DNA of 36,435 nt from Candidatus Omnitrophota bacterium (GTDB lineage: Bacteria; Omnitrophota; Gorgyraeia; JABMRJ01): positions 1 to 36,435 of the forward strand of contig JABMRJ010000115.1 of NCBI GenBank assembly GCA_013202745.1. The letters run 5' to 3'. This document shows, in pieces, positions 1 to 8,919 of this stretch. The translations under genes and the position numbers were made by a program. The notes beneath the pieces were generated by a model, which made no database searches, was not told the DNA's origin, and saw only the letters and a program-made list of their open reading frames with translations. How positions within the stretch are numbered: position 1 is the stretch's first letter; each line of letters begins with the position of its first letter.

Positions 1-43
1 GGGCTATCCAAAGGGTTTCGTCCCGCGGTAATGCCTCTCTTTT

Positions 44-535
44 TTATCTCTTCCTATATTCTAACTTATCTTTTAATCCATTCATAAAAAGCATGTGCGT
101 AGCAAATTTTCTCAATAATGATGAAAAATCATGCTGATTTGGAATAATAAGTTTTAGCAATTTATTTTCCTTTTCAAAATGTTCTATCAGGCAATAGAAA
201 TCGCCATCTCCTGAAACTATAATAGCTTTATCATAATTGGAGTATTCTAACATTGCATGAAGGACTAGCTCTGCATCTATGTTACCTTTAGGTTTTCCAC
301 TTGGCAAAATTAAAGTTGGTTTAAAAATTAAAATATACCCATATTTTTGTAACGCAGTATAAAGAGTTTCGTTTGTAGTAATGTAGCCAATAAAAATAAA
401 TGCCTTTGTAACACCATATTTATCTTCTAAATACTTTCTGAATCGTTTGAAATCAAGTTTCCAGCCTTGTTCCTGGATAGAAAGATTTAAATTTTGACTA
501 TCAATAAACGCATAGTTATTTGCTTTATTTTTCAT
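44..535 (-). CDS. NYN domain protein (LabA/DUF88-like, PIN-fold)
   Basis: Motifs YAFIDSQNLN, KGNIDAELVLHAM and AIIVSGDGDF are typical of NYN/LabA-like proteins. Confidence 0.88.
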   Translation of the reverse strand: MKNKANNYAFIDSQNLNLSIQEQGWKLDFKRFRKYLEDKYGVTKAFIFIGYITTNETLYTALQKYGYILIFKPTLILPSGKPKGNIDAELVLHAMLEYSNYDKAIIVSGDGDFYCLIEHFEKENKLLKLIIPNQHDFSSLLRKFATHMLFMNGLKDKLEYRKR

Positions 536-675
536 ATACTCAGTCCTCTCTGTTTTTAAAGCTAGCTATAGGTAAATATAATTTTACTAAGACACTATTA
601 TTATAGCATTTGGCTAGTTTTTAGGGAAGTAAAACAATACTCCTTGCTACGTTACGCAGCTATTACAGATTTGAA

Positions 676-966
676 CTATCCTACCATCCCCCTTTCCACA
701 TAAATCTCAAAAACATTACCCTTTAGCCTTATGCCATGTATGCAGGACTTTGGAACCCAGGTTTTTAGGCCGTTGTTGATAAGTATGGCTTTCTCTGTTT
801 CGTACAAGATGTGTATTGAGACCCAGTTATAGCGATTTTTTGGATCATTAGGGACGGTTCTCGGGGTGCCAGGTCTTACCTCAAGAAGCACGCACTGCAA
901 AGTCCCGAACGAAGTGAGGGAAGCTTGTCGAAGGGTGGCTCCTTCGGACTTGTCCCCTATTTTCAC
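676..966 (-). CDS. Small hypothetical protein; N-terminal part of the ORF is translated from interspersed repeat A, so start is uncertain
   Basis: ORF track; LLEVRPGTPRT segment is repeat-derived (same peptide appears in ORF 8596..8988); the C-terminal ILYETEKAILINN..WVPKS looks like a genuine small-protein family. Confidence 0.45.
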   Translation of the reverse strand: MKIGDKSEGATLRQASLTSFGTLQCVLLEVRPGTPRTVPNDPKNRYNWVSIHILYETEKAILINNGLKTWVPKSCIHGIRLKGNVFEIYVERGMVG

Positions 967-1000
967 ATACTGCTAACCTGCCAAATCTAACCAGGTTAGA
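851..1000. repeat. Composite intergenic repeat copy 1: module A (851-957, with apical insert) + module B (970-1000)
   Basis: GGGACGGTTCTCGGGGTGCCAGGTCTTACCTCAAGAAG...TGGCTCCTTCGGACTTGTCCCC + CTGCTAACCTGCCAAATCTAACCAGGTTAGA, shared with copies near 3174, 8920 and 17064. Confidence 0.9.
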
Positions 1001-1008
1001 TGCTTATT

Positions 1009-3024
1009 TTACTCTTTATTCCTAAGCCTTGCAAATATATCTTTTATCTCCTGCCACCAAGGTTTTATCTTTTCAAGCACGATGCGCTGGTTTATCCTTT
1101 TGTAATGCTTGTCAAAGAAATCTTTAACCTCAGGATAATCTTTTACAGGAATCTCTTTTCTGCTAAACCGTATTATTTCCGTAAAAACAATCTTTTTATC
1201 TTTATGATTATACTGCCTTTCGAAGTTATAGAAACCTACATCCTCGTTCAAATCTTCAGGTAAATGCGATACGCGGAAACCTTCGGGTATCTCATATACA
1301 GTAATTTGTTCACTCAGGGAGTTTCCGGGACAAAATATAGGATATTTTCTTTCTTCTTCCGTAAAATCAGTGGCCCGGTCAATGTTCGGTAAATCAATAA
1401 TTATTATGTCGTCCGTAATAGCGTACATATCTTCTTTTTTATACTTCAGATAACTAGTTACCCTGCCGTATCTTTGCTCAAAATTCTTCCATTTGTGCTC
1501 CGATACTTCTCCGTACTCCGCGTCTATTGCTTGAAAAAATTTCTTTTTTTGCTCATCATTTAAAGCGTTAATTTCTTGCCTCACGTCAATGGAAAAATCC
1601 AAATCCCACAAGAATTCAACTTCTACTATGCCTGAGCCATTGGGCTCTATGGTGATAATCTCTTTTTTATATGAAAAGTCTCTTTTTTCATCAAATACAG
1701 GAAAACGATCAAATCTGCCTCCATCTTCTGTGATTATAAAGGTGTAAGCGCACTGATATGACTTCGGGTATTGGCCTATATCATAGCCATCGAGTAAAGG
1801 GTCTATATAGAAATTACCGCCTTCAGGGTCTTCCACTAAAAGCAAGACGTGGTCAAAAAGCGTAGGAAACGGCGGGTCATACTGCGGATCGCTTAAGGAG
1901 TATTCATCGTTAAAAAGCGCTGCATAAGATTTTATACCGGCAACCTTTAACATAGCCATACATAGAATGGAAAGATCCTTGCAGTCTCCGTATTTGTTGC
2001 GGAATACATGGTTTGTTGGATGAGGTTCCAGCGCATTATCGCCAAACGACATGGAAACATATCTGAAATTCTCTTGTATATATTCAAGGATGGCTCTTGT
2101 TTTGTCTTTTATACCAATATGGCCTTTTATCACTTTTTCAGTGGTTTTCTTTATTAAGGGGGTTGTCTTTAAATTTTTCTGAACAAGCGAATAATACCAG
2201 TCTGATACATCGCTCCAGCTCTTTATCGATGAAAATTCTATGCTGTTTTTAATAGAATCCAAACTGGGCGGCGGTATATAACTTTCCGTTTTAGAAGGAG
2301 TGTAGAGATCTTCTAAGTGCCAGGAATACGTTATCGTAGAATCAGTCTCTGTTATCGCAGGCTTATGCTCAAGGTTAAATTCTGCATAATGCATATTAAA
2401 TTTCTTTGGGAAGGTAATTGTGTAGTTTAGCACTTTTATAGGAACAGTGTAGTTGAAATAAAAACTGTCCCAAAATGCATTCTTGATAGGGCTCTCTTTT
2501 GTTACCCTTGTAGCCTCATATTCCAAAATAGAACCTATATTAACCTGCGGCATGGTAATGAGTTTCACCCTGACATCGGAATACATGGGGTAGCTTTTGT
2601 ATGTTCTGAACTCCTGAATCTTGGAATAACGGTATTTTTTGCCATCCGGTGTAATAGTATAGGCCTTTATATCCGTTATTTTTTCTCTCCCTCTTTCATA
2701 AGGTATAGATATTTCACCAAGAGATTTTGCTTTTTCCTTGAGAATTTTTATTTTCTTATGCTTCTTCGAGGTATAGGACCAGTCCTCATGCAATTCTAGA
2801 GATATATCAAAAAGCAGAAACATTGTAGACTTATCTTTATGTATTTCTTCAAAGGTTTGCTCGGGTTTTGTAGATATGGATGTGGTTTTTTCTTTACTAT
2901 CTACTTGTATTTGCTGGTGGGGCTGGGTCAATGCTGCCGGTTGTTGTGTTTCACCCTGCGCGATAGCTTGCGTCGGTTGACACATAGAACAAATACAAAA
3001 TAGAATGATTGCTAAAATTTTCAT
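1009..3024 (-). CDS. DUF3857 / transglutaminase-like domain protein, exported (signal peptide)
   Basis: Hydrophobic N-terminal leader; transglutaminase core NKYGDCKDLSILCMAML, FDHVLLLVED, YIDPLLDG. Confidence 0.85.
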   Translation of the reverse strand: MKILAIILFCICSMCQPTQAIAQGETQQPAALTQPHQQIQVDSKEKTTSISTKPEQTFEEIHKDKSTMFLLFDISLELHEDWSYTSKKHKKIKILKEKAKSLGEISIPYERGREKITDIKAYTITPDGKKYRYSKIQEFRTYKSYPMYSDVRVKLITMPQVNIGSILEYEATRVTKESPIKNAFWDSFYFNYTVPIKVLNYTITFPKKFNMHYAEFNLEHKPAITETDSTITYSWHLEDLYTPSKTESYIPPPSLDSIKNSIEFSSIKSWSDVSDWYYSLVQKNLKTTPLIKKTTEKVIKGHIGIKDKTRAILEYIQENFRYVSMSFGDNALEPHPTNHVFRNKYGDCKDLSILCMAMLKVAGIKSYAALFNDEYSLSDPQYDPPFPTLFDHVLLLVEDPEGGNFYIDPLLDGYDIGQYPKSYQCAYTFIITEDGGRFDRFPVFDEKRDFSYKKEIITIEPNGSGIVEVEFLWDLDFSIDVRQEINALNDEQKKKFFQAIDAEYGEVSEHKWKNFEQRYGRVTSYLKYKKEDMYAITDDIIIIDLPNIDRATDFTEEERKYPIFCPGNSLSEQITVYEIPEGFRVSHLPEDLNEDVGFYNFERQYNHKDKKIVFTEIIRFSRKEIPVKDYPEVKDFFDKHYKRINQRIVLEKIKPWWQEIKDIFARLRNKE

Positions 3025-3041
3025 TTATTCCTCTTCGAAAC

Positions 3042-3072
3042 AAAAAAACCTTTGCTTTTTTAAGCGAAGGTT
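3042..3072 (-). terminator. Intrinsic terminator-like hairpin in the 5' leader of the 1009..3024 gene
   Basis: Minus strand AACCTTCGCTT-loop-AGCAAAGGTT followed by TTTTTTT, about 20 nt upstream of the ATG. Confidence 0.7.
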
Positions 3073-3134
3073 TTACTTTTTTAAAGTCCGGGATTTCCCC
3101 CTTCTAACTCGGGACTTTCCTAATTGTCGAATTA

Positions 3135-3163
3135 ATTATACCATAATAAGTTAGGGTTGTCAA
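3135..3163 (-). promoter_or_regulatory. Consensus sigma70-type promoter
   Basis: Minus strand TTGACA (3163-3158), 17-nt spacer, TATAAT (3140-3135). Confidence 0.85.
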
Positions 3164-3173
3164 TCAGGGCTTT

Positions 3174-3278
3174 GGGGGATGGTCCTCATGGTGCCGGGTC
3201 TTACCTCAAGAAGTGGCTCCTTCGGACCTGTCCCCTATTTTCACATACTGCTAACCTGCCAAATCTAACCAGGTTAGA
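3174..3278. repeat. Composite intergenic repeat copy 2: A (3174-3235) + B (3248-3278)
   Basis: Near-identical to the other copies; B overlaps the stop codon of 3274..3879. Confidence 0.9.
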
Positions 3279-3879
3279 ATATTATTTTCTTAGCTTCTCT
3301 CACGAGTCGCCTTTGGATCACATCACGTGAAACAACAAAATCTTCGCTTAAGAACTCTATTACCCTATCATTAATGACGTCTTTGTTTTTAATGCCCAAA
3401 GATTCGATTTCTTTTGTATGATAAGAAACTCTCTTGTTCAAATGAACGGGCGGCACAAGGACCAAACCCGCGAATTCATATGCCTGCCATTCAAACCATG
3501 AATATTCCTTCTCCGGAAACTTTTCGATAAATTCTTTCCATTCCGTAATATTATCGAATTTATACCGGTTATACATATCCTTATGCAAAACAAGGTGCCC
3601 TATTTCATGGGCTAAAGTAAATCGATATCGCCCCGGCCTGCTCTGATAGACACCCTCGTCAACCGATATGCTTTTACAGTCGGATGATAAGAATCCATCT
3701 ACATCAAAGGTCTTGTGTAGTCCGGGAATTGGGATTATATCCAATCTCAGCTTGAATTCTGCGATCTCTTCTACCGGTATAGGGTAAGATTTTTTAGGAT
3801 GGTATTTTGTAAGAAAACGGTCCGCGGCTTTAGCAATATAGTTGTGGTTCTTGTAGGGGGCTGTGATCTCAAAGCTCAA
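3274..3879 (-). CDS. ImmA/IrrE family metallopeptidase
   Basis: HEIGH motif (TLAHEIGHLVLH), COG2856-like architecture, next to an XRE regulator. Confidence 0.88.
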   Translation of the reverse strand: MSFEITAPYKNHNYIAKAADRFLTKYHPKKSYPIPVEEIAEFKLRLDIIPIPGLHKTFDVDGFLSSDCKSISVDEGVYQSRPGRYRFTLAHEIGHLVLHKDMYNRYKFDNITEWKEFIEKFPEKEYSWFEWQAYEFAGLVLVPPVHLNKRVSYHTKEIESLGIKNKDVINDRVIEFLSEDFVVSRDVIQRRLVREAKKIIF

Positions 3880-4260
3880 CTACGACTCCTTGATAATCCT
3901 GATTAATTTATCAAGCTTCTCTTTTGTTAGTTTTTTTCCACGAAGTGTCCTGAACAGAAGAGGCATTCTTTTCAAAACATCTTTTTCCATAAGCTCCTTA
4001 GGGAACCTGCCGGTTTCAGCGGCAGCGAGATCGAAGAAAAGATACCAATCATCTGTCCCTTCCTTAAGATTAAGCGATTTGGCGTACTTTTTCAAAAGTT
4101 CTTCAGCTTTTGGCGGTGGAAGTATGCCTCTCTCCATTTTGCTTATATTGCCGGCATCTAAATCGTTATTTTCGCAGAATTGCCGTAATGTTAGAGAAAG
4201 CTCTATTCGTTTCTCTTTGAAAAATCCTCCAAAACTTCTTCCTGCTGCCATTATCAACAC
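3880..4260 (-). CDS. XRE-family helix-turn-helix regulator
   Basis: HTH LTLRQFCENNDLDAGNISKMERG; paired with the ImmA/IrrE gene. Confidence 0.85.
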   Translation of the reverse strand: MLIMAAGRSFGGFFKEKRIELSLTLRQFCENNDLDAGNISKMERGILPPPKAEELLKKYAKSLNLKEGTDDWYLFFDLAAAETGRFPKELMEKDVLKRMPLLFRTLRGKKLTKEKLDKLIRIIKES

Positions 4261-4358
4261 CCCCTTTTTCTCTCTACTTCAAGTATACCACTGTTGTATA
4301 AAAAATACAACAAATAAATCTGGATTTTTTTACATTAACATACCTATACTCTTACCCC

Positions 4359-4523
4359 CTATCCTTTCTCCACCTCAAGCATAATCGTGGAGACCTCTAC
4401 CGGCAGCTCGAAGCGCTCTTTTTCATTTATTATATACTCGTGCCTATCATAATCGAACGACACCGCGTAGCACCGCTTAATCTCCTTACCGTCAAACTTA
4501 ATCAAAAATCCTCCGTCTGCCAT
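4359..4523 (-). CDS. Small hypothetical protein (start probably at MADGG, 4523)
   Basis: Short ORF 5-overlapping/adjacent to the next gene in the operon. Confidence 0.5.
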   Translation of the reverse strand: MADGGFLIKFDGKEIKRCYAVSFDYDRHEYIINEKERFELPVEVSTIMLEVEKG

Positions 4524-4534
4524 AATTTTTCCTC

Positions 4535-5554
4535 CTACCACCGCCAGGCTGCGCCTGCGTAAATGGCTGCTTCCTTCCGTGACTTAAGCAGCTTCAGGAA
4601 GGCCCGGCCGTCGCCTTTTAGTATATCGTGTGATAGTTCGATCTCTGCTCCCGTATCGTTTCTCTTCTCATTTATGAGCTTAAAAGAGACGGTGTCTCTC
4701 TCTGTAAGACGCGCTTGAGCTCCGAAGATTATCTTACTGATTGTCCTTCCTTTATATCTAACCTCAAAGGTTACCCCCACACCTTTTTTTATGGTCCATC
4801 TCCCAAAAAGGGTGAGCGTACGCTTCTCTTCTTGCGGTTTATCTGAAAGACCTATCCCTATTTCGTATTTTATCTTACTTTTTTCAAATATGCCCAGGCT
4901 TGTCGTAAAATTAAATGCGGAGTGCGTATCTTTATCCAGCACATATGATACCCTGGCCCTATCTTTTATGTCCCAGTGCCCTTTGAAGGTTATGGTGTGC
5001 GTTTTGTCGCGCTTACGTGTAAGGCGGGATTTTGCGTACCGGTATATTATCTGGTAGTTCTTGCCTATCTCCCAGGCGCTGTTAAAAGTGAGGACATCAT
5101 GCCTCCCATCTTCTTTATTTACCCTGAATGTCAGGCGGTTATTTTCGTCCGCCTGCCAGGCGCCCTCGAGCTTCAGGATATAGGCACTCGCGGTCTTCTC
5201 TTTCGACCTTGTGGTTACTGCAAAAATGAGCTTATTTTTACGGGCGTCCAGTATTTCGCCCTGTAGCGTAAGCTGATCGCCGAAGGTCTGGCGCCCCCAT
5301 TTATCCAGCGTCAGCTTCAAATCATGATTATCGCTCAATGACCAGACACCCCTTAGCTTTACCTGGTGGGGTATGCCGGAATCGGCACCTGTACCGCCTA
5401 TGGTGGATTTTACGTGATACATGAGGGAATTGTCAGGGCCGGTCTTGAATCTTCCGTCCAATACCCTGCGGAAACGGCTGATATCCGCCTTTTTGCCGGT
5501 CTTCTCTATAACCAGCCTGTTATGAGGGTCTATCTCGTATCTTACCTTTTCCAT
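4535..5554 (-). CDS. Repetitive beta-strand-rich protein of unknown function
   Basis: Recurrent LxGxW...NxxLxFxV-type units along 339 aa; no signal peptide evident. Confidence 0.7.
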   Translation of the reverse strand: MEKVRYEIDPHNRLVIEKTGKKADISRFRRVLDGRFKTGPDNSLMYHVKSTIGGTGADSGIPHQVKLRGVWSLSDNHDLKLTLDKWGRQTFGDQLTLQGEILDARKNKLIFAVTTRSKEKTASAYILKLEGAWQADENNRLTFRVNKEDGRHDVLTFNSAWEIGKNYQIIYRYAKSRLTRKRDKTHTITFKGHWDIKDRARVSYVLDKDTHSAFNFTTSLGIFEKSKIKYEIGIGLSDKPQEEKRTLTLFGRWTIKKGVGVTFEVRYKGRTISKIIFGAQARLTERDTVSFKLINEKRNDTGAEIELSHDILKGDGRAFLKLLKSRKEAAIYAGAAWRW

Positions 5555-5565
5555 GGATATCTATT

Positions 5566-6357
5566 TTAAGCCAAGGCCTGCTTCTGGTAGTTTAAAACGC
5601 TCGCCAGGGTAAGTGGATTGGGATCTTCTATGTCTATCGAGCTCCACGCGTCCATCATGTATAGATCGATATAAGCATATGGCAGGAATCCATACCCCTT
5701 ATCCCCCCAGTCTTCGGATCAGGAGTTTTTAAATTTGATAAGCCTCTTTGTGTCATCGTATCCTACCGGTGAGATAGCGTGGCCTCCGAGAGAGCGTTCG
5801 TCCTTTTTAGGCATCGCAACCACGCCGGTCTTGGTTTCGAAAAAGCCATGAAAAACCTCGACGCCTATAGCGCACGGCCCCTTCGTATAAAGGTGCGAGC
5901 GCAATTCGTCCAGGTTAAGTATGCGGGCATAGCTCTTGACGCGGAATTTCTTGGCATTGGCGGGAGCTCCTTTTTTGGCCTTGGTCTTCTGTTGGGGGCT
6001 GTACGGCCAGAGCTTCTCCTGACAGACACCCTTTTCGTTAAGCACCTTCATTGCCGTCCGGATACTGGTGCCTTCTATGCCAGGCATGCCGTCAATTTTC
6101 TTACATTCGGCATAAACAAAACGAGGCGAAAGAAGGACCAGTTTCTCATAGTCAAGCATCTCCTGATATTCCTTCATGCCGCAAGCCGTCGCGAATCCTA
6201 CGCATGTTCCTTCGTCGCCCTGGTTCCTTACGGGGGAAAGTTTCCGTGTATAGTCAACCTTCCGCGGCAGCTTTACGGGCGCGAGATACGCCCTCATCAG
6301 ATAATCCCTTTCGTCAAATCTGTCTCTTACGCAGCCTAATTTACTCATTATCCTCAC
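5566..6357 (-). CDS. C1A papain-like cysteine protease interrupted by an in-frame TGA (5719-5721)
   Basis: QGDEGTCVGFA (Gln/Cys), GGHAISPVGYDD (His), KFKNS then TGA, then SEDWGDKGYGFLPYAYIDLYMMDAW... open to TAA at 5566-5568; the ORF track only gives 5719..6357. Confidence 0.75.
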
Positions 6358-6366
6358 TCGTTCTTT

Positions 6367-7569
6367 TTAAAACTCAAATTTCGTCAGCTTGTATTTATTA
6401 GGCCCTCTCTTATTGCCTTCCCTCTTTTCTCCGTACCATATCGAAATAATGCCTTTATCTTTAAGTTCATTCATACCCTTTGATATTGCCCATTTAGATA
6501 TGCCGAAGCGCATGTTTAAGGTCTCGCGCGTAAAACCCCACCAGCCATCCTTATCGGTGTTAGTCGCTTCATAAAGGTTTATTAGGAGGCAGTACTTTGC
6601 CGCAAGTGACAGCTTGCCGGGATAACCGTCTTCCCAGTAGGCGTATGGAATCTGAAAGTAATGCTCTTCGGGTATACTATACGCCTCTTTCCTGTCCTTC
6701 CAGTCTAAGAGAGTTACGATAGGCTCTTTACCGTAGATCTTTTCAAGGGTTATAAGATTATACTTATCCTGCAGTTTTTGCAGTTCTCTTCTTATCTGGC
6801 GCCGGTACCATTCAAGGCCTTTTTCAGTATCCAGTCCCAAATAGCGCGCCGTCTCTTCATAGTCTATCTCAACTCTTCCTTCTTTATTCCCGTTAAATTG
6901 ATATAAAAAGAAAAGGTACAGGTCAAAAGCCCGGTTTGAATTGTTCTTTAAAAAGAGCGCCCCAAGGACGGGGTCCTCCAGGAAAGCCCTTTCTATCGGA
7001 ACAGTCAGTATGTTTTCGAGCCGCTTATCTTTTTTCTTAGTCTTAATCTCGGCATACCTTGCCAGTATCGACTCGGCCAGTTCCGGAGAGTCCACCAAAA
7101 CCGATGTCTCGCTGTTGTATCGCATGGCGGCTTCCGTCCAATTCGTGCTTCCGGCCACAACCCATCTCTTGTCGATTACTATCCCCTTGTCATGTTTATA
7201 CTGCTCTGATATATCGATTGATACATCGATGCCATTTTTATCCAGATAATAATACGCGTATTCGTTCTTCTTTATGTCGCCTTCCAGTATAACCTTGGCC
7301 TTCACGCCCCTTTTTGCAGCTTTTACCAAATCCTCACACAACCTAAAGATAGGGTCTTTTTCGTTTTCGCTCTTCATGTCTATTATGTACATTACTATAA
7401 ATATCTCTTTCTCTGCGCCTTCCAGTATCTTATGCATCTTCTCGAAATACATCCGGCCGCTTAAATCATCCGTCTCGTGCGCCTCAAAGGCAAGAGCCGA
7501 CGCGGCCAAAAACAGAGCGATAATTAACGGCAAAAAATAGCGGCAGATACCTATTTTAAATTTACTCAT
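6367..7569 (-). CDS. Phospholipase D-like (single HKD) protein with N-terminal signal peptide and C-terminal winged-helix-like domain
   Basis: Leader YFLPLIIALFLAASALA; HDKGIVID...GSTNW; C-terminal LNMRFGISKWAISKGMNELKDKGII. Confidence 0.8.
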   Translation of the reverse strand: MSKFKIGICRYFLPLIIALFLAASALAFEAHETDDLSGRMYFEKMHKILEGAEKEIFIVMYIIDMKSENEKDPIFRLCEDLVKAAKRGVKAKVILEGDIKKNEYAYYYLDKNGIDVSIDISEQYKHDKGIVIDKRWVVAGSTNWTEAAMRYNSETSVLVDSPELAESILARYAEIKTKKKDKRLENILTVPIERAFLEDPVLGALFLKNNSNRAFDLYLFFLYQFNGNKEGRVEIDYEETARYLGLDTEKGLEWYRRQIRRELQKLQDKYNLITLEKIYGKEPIVTLLDWKDRKEAYSIPEEHYFQIPYAYWEDGYPGKLSLAAKYCLLINLYEATNTDKDGWWGFTRETLNMRFGISKWAISKGMNELKDKGIISIWYGEKREGNKRGPNKYKLTKFEF

Positions 7570-8065
7570 TTACAAGCTCCAGCCTTGAGCTTCTTGATAT
7601 GTCTCCAGGCGATGTTATATCCGCCTCCGATATATCCGGTACAATATCGAGGCCGCCGCCTTCCCGGAAGGCCTCATAACACAACTCGGAGCAGAAATAA
7701 TCTCTATCCTTCTGCCACTTGTTGGCAGCATGTTTTAGTGGAAGTCTCATCTTCACAAGTAATTTCAAAAGCCCAAGGAATATCACGCCCCATACATCGT
7801 AGTTGCTGTTTAGCCTGCTTACGAGATACGATATTACACCATTGAGGTCATAACCGTCTTTTATCCTGTAAACATCGTACTTCTCTTTTATCTGCCTTAT
7901 ATCCCGGGCCCTCACCCCGCCCCTCGTCAAGGCCTCTATCGCCAGGTTGATTTCCGGAGATACGCATACAGCCACGTGCGAATACCTGCTGTTCGTCCCC
8001 CACGCGATCAGCCGCGATAAAAGCTCCTTCTCGGCTTTGAATAATAGGATGTCACCCGGTTTCAT
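7562..8065 (-). CDS. YiiX/YebB-like permuted NlpC/P60 hydrolase
   Basis: KPGDILLF, YSHVAVCV (His) and YFCSELCYEAF (Cys). Confidence 0.75.
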   Translation of the reverse strand: MKPGDILLFKAEKELLSRLIAWGTNSRYSHVAVCVSPEINLAIEALTRGGVRARDIRQIKEKYDVYRIKDGYDLNGVISYLVSRLNSNYDVWGVIFLGLLKLLVKMRLPLKHAANKWQKDRDYFCSELCYEAFREGGGLDIVPDISEADITSPGDISRSSRLELVNE

Positions 8066-8095
8066 ACGCTCTGCCTGTTGCCCTCAAATAACACG

Positions 8096-8126
8096 CTGCT
8101 AACCTGGCATATCTAACCAGGTTAGA
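8096..8126. repeat. Solo module B of the composite repeat (diverged copy)
   Basis: CTGCTAACCTGGCATATCTAACCAGGTTAGA. Confidence 0.85.
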
Positions 8127-8185
8127 TTTTCATTTTTGACCTGCCCTCTATTCTCTCCCAGAAAATCAAAGGATTAGTCTTTCAA

Positions 8186-8437
8186 CTAGAGTTCCTTTTT
8201 CTCCCAAATTTCATACCATACATCACGAGTAATTTCCGACACATCTCTACCAAGAATATCTTTTGCTGCATCTTTAGCTATCACTTCCATAGATGCAACA
8301 TAACTTTGTCCATGGCCGGCATCAATTCGTTTTACATGGTAGGTTCTTTCTCCATCGCGGCTCTTCACAGTTTTCTCATTTATTTCCGGCTCTGCCTCGC
8401 TCCTCTTTGCTTGCCTTGGTCTGGGAATACGATCCAT
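8186..8437 (-). CDS. Hypothetical protein
   Basis: 83-aa ORF between repeat modules. Confidence 0.55.
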   Translation of the reverse strand: MDRIPRPRQAKRSEAEPEINEKTVKSRDGERTYHVKRIDAGHGQSYVASMEVIAKDAAKDILGRDVSEITRDVWYEIWEKKEL

Positions 8438-8486
8438 AAAAACTCACCCCCTTGTGTTTTCGCTCGTTTTCTTATGTGTGTATCCT

Positions 8487-8532
8487 GGGGACAGGTCTTA
8501 CCTCAAGAAGTGGCTCCTTCGGACCTGTCCCC
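8487..8532. repeat. Solo module A with perfect 11-bp terminal inverted repeat
   Basis: GGGGACAGGTC...GACCTGTCCCC. Confidence 0.88.
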
Positions 8533-8595
8533 TGTTATCCTAGGTACTAAATCTTATTTTTGATAAATGACTTCCTGAACCGTCACGGACTTTTC

Positions 8596-8883
8596 TTAAG
8601 GCTTTAACCATCTATCATTAAATCTATCTCTGAAATCATCGATTACTTCTTCAAAGCGAGTAAAACCCTCCGTTCTCATTTGTCTTGCAAACTCTGTGCT
8701 TTTTTCAGTTCCCACTATAGCCGACCAATAATAACTTACCATTCCTTCCGGATCCAAATTATTAAGACGCATAATAGTATATCTAACACCCTTTTTCAAA
8801 CTTTCAGAGGCGGTTGACGATGTTAGTATAGGTTCAAAAACATTTTGTGATAAAAAATCCATAATTTCCTGTTCTTTTGTCAT
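8596..8883 (-). CDS. Hypothetical protein (start probably MTKEQE, 8883, not 8988)
   Basis: Upstream 35 codons of the ORF 8596..8988 are repeat-derived. Confidence 0.6.
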   Translation of the reverse strand: MTKEQEIMDFLSQNVFEPILTSSTASESLKKGVRYTIMRLNNLDPEGMVSYYWSAIVGTEKSTEFARQMRTEGFTRFEEVIDDFRDRFNDRWLKP

Positions 8884-8919
8884 ATATAAAATCCTCCTAC
8901 TATTTGCCCTAGGATCTTT

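Noticed and set aside
1000-1263. Antisense ORFs in the track (e.g. 1000..1263, 3863..4384, 5779..6339, 23641..24123, 33474..33911)
   Set aside because: They lie opposite well-supported genes, have low-complexity or non-protein-like composition and no motifs; typical shadow ORFs.
5719-5721. Genome-wide UGA-to-Trp/Gly recoding
   Set aside because: Several well-supported genes terminate at TGA in ATGA overlaps (15618, 30201) and at 28626; recoding would run these into neighbours.
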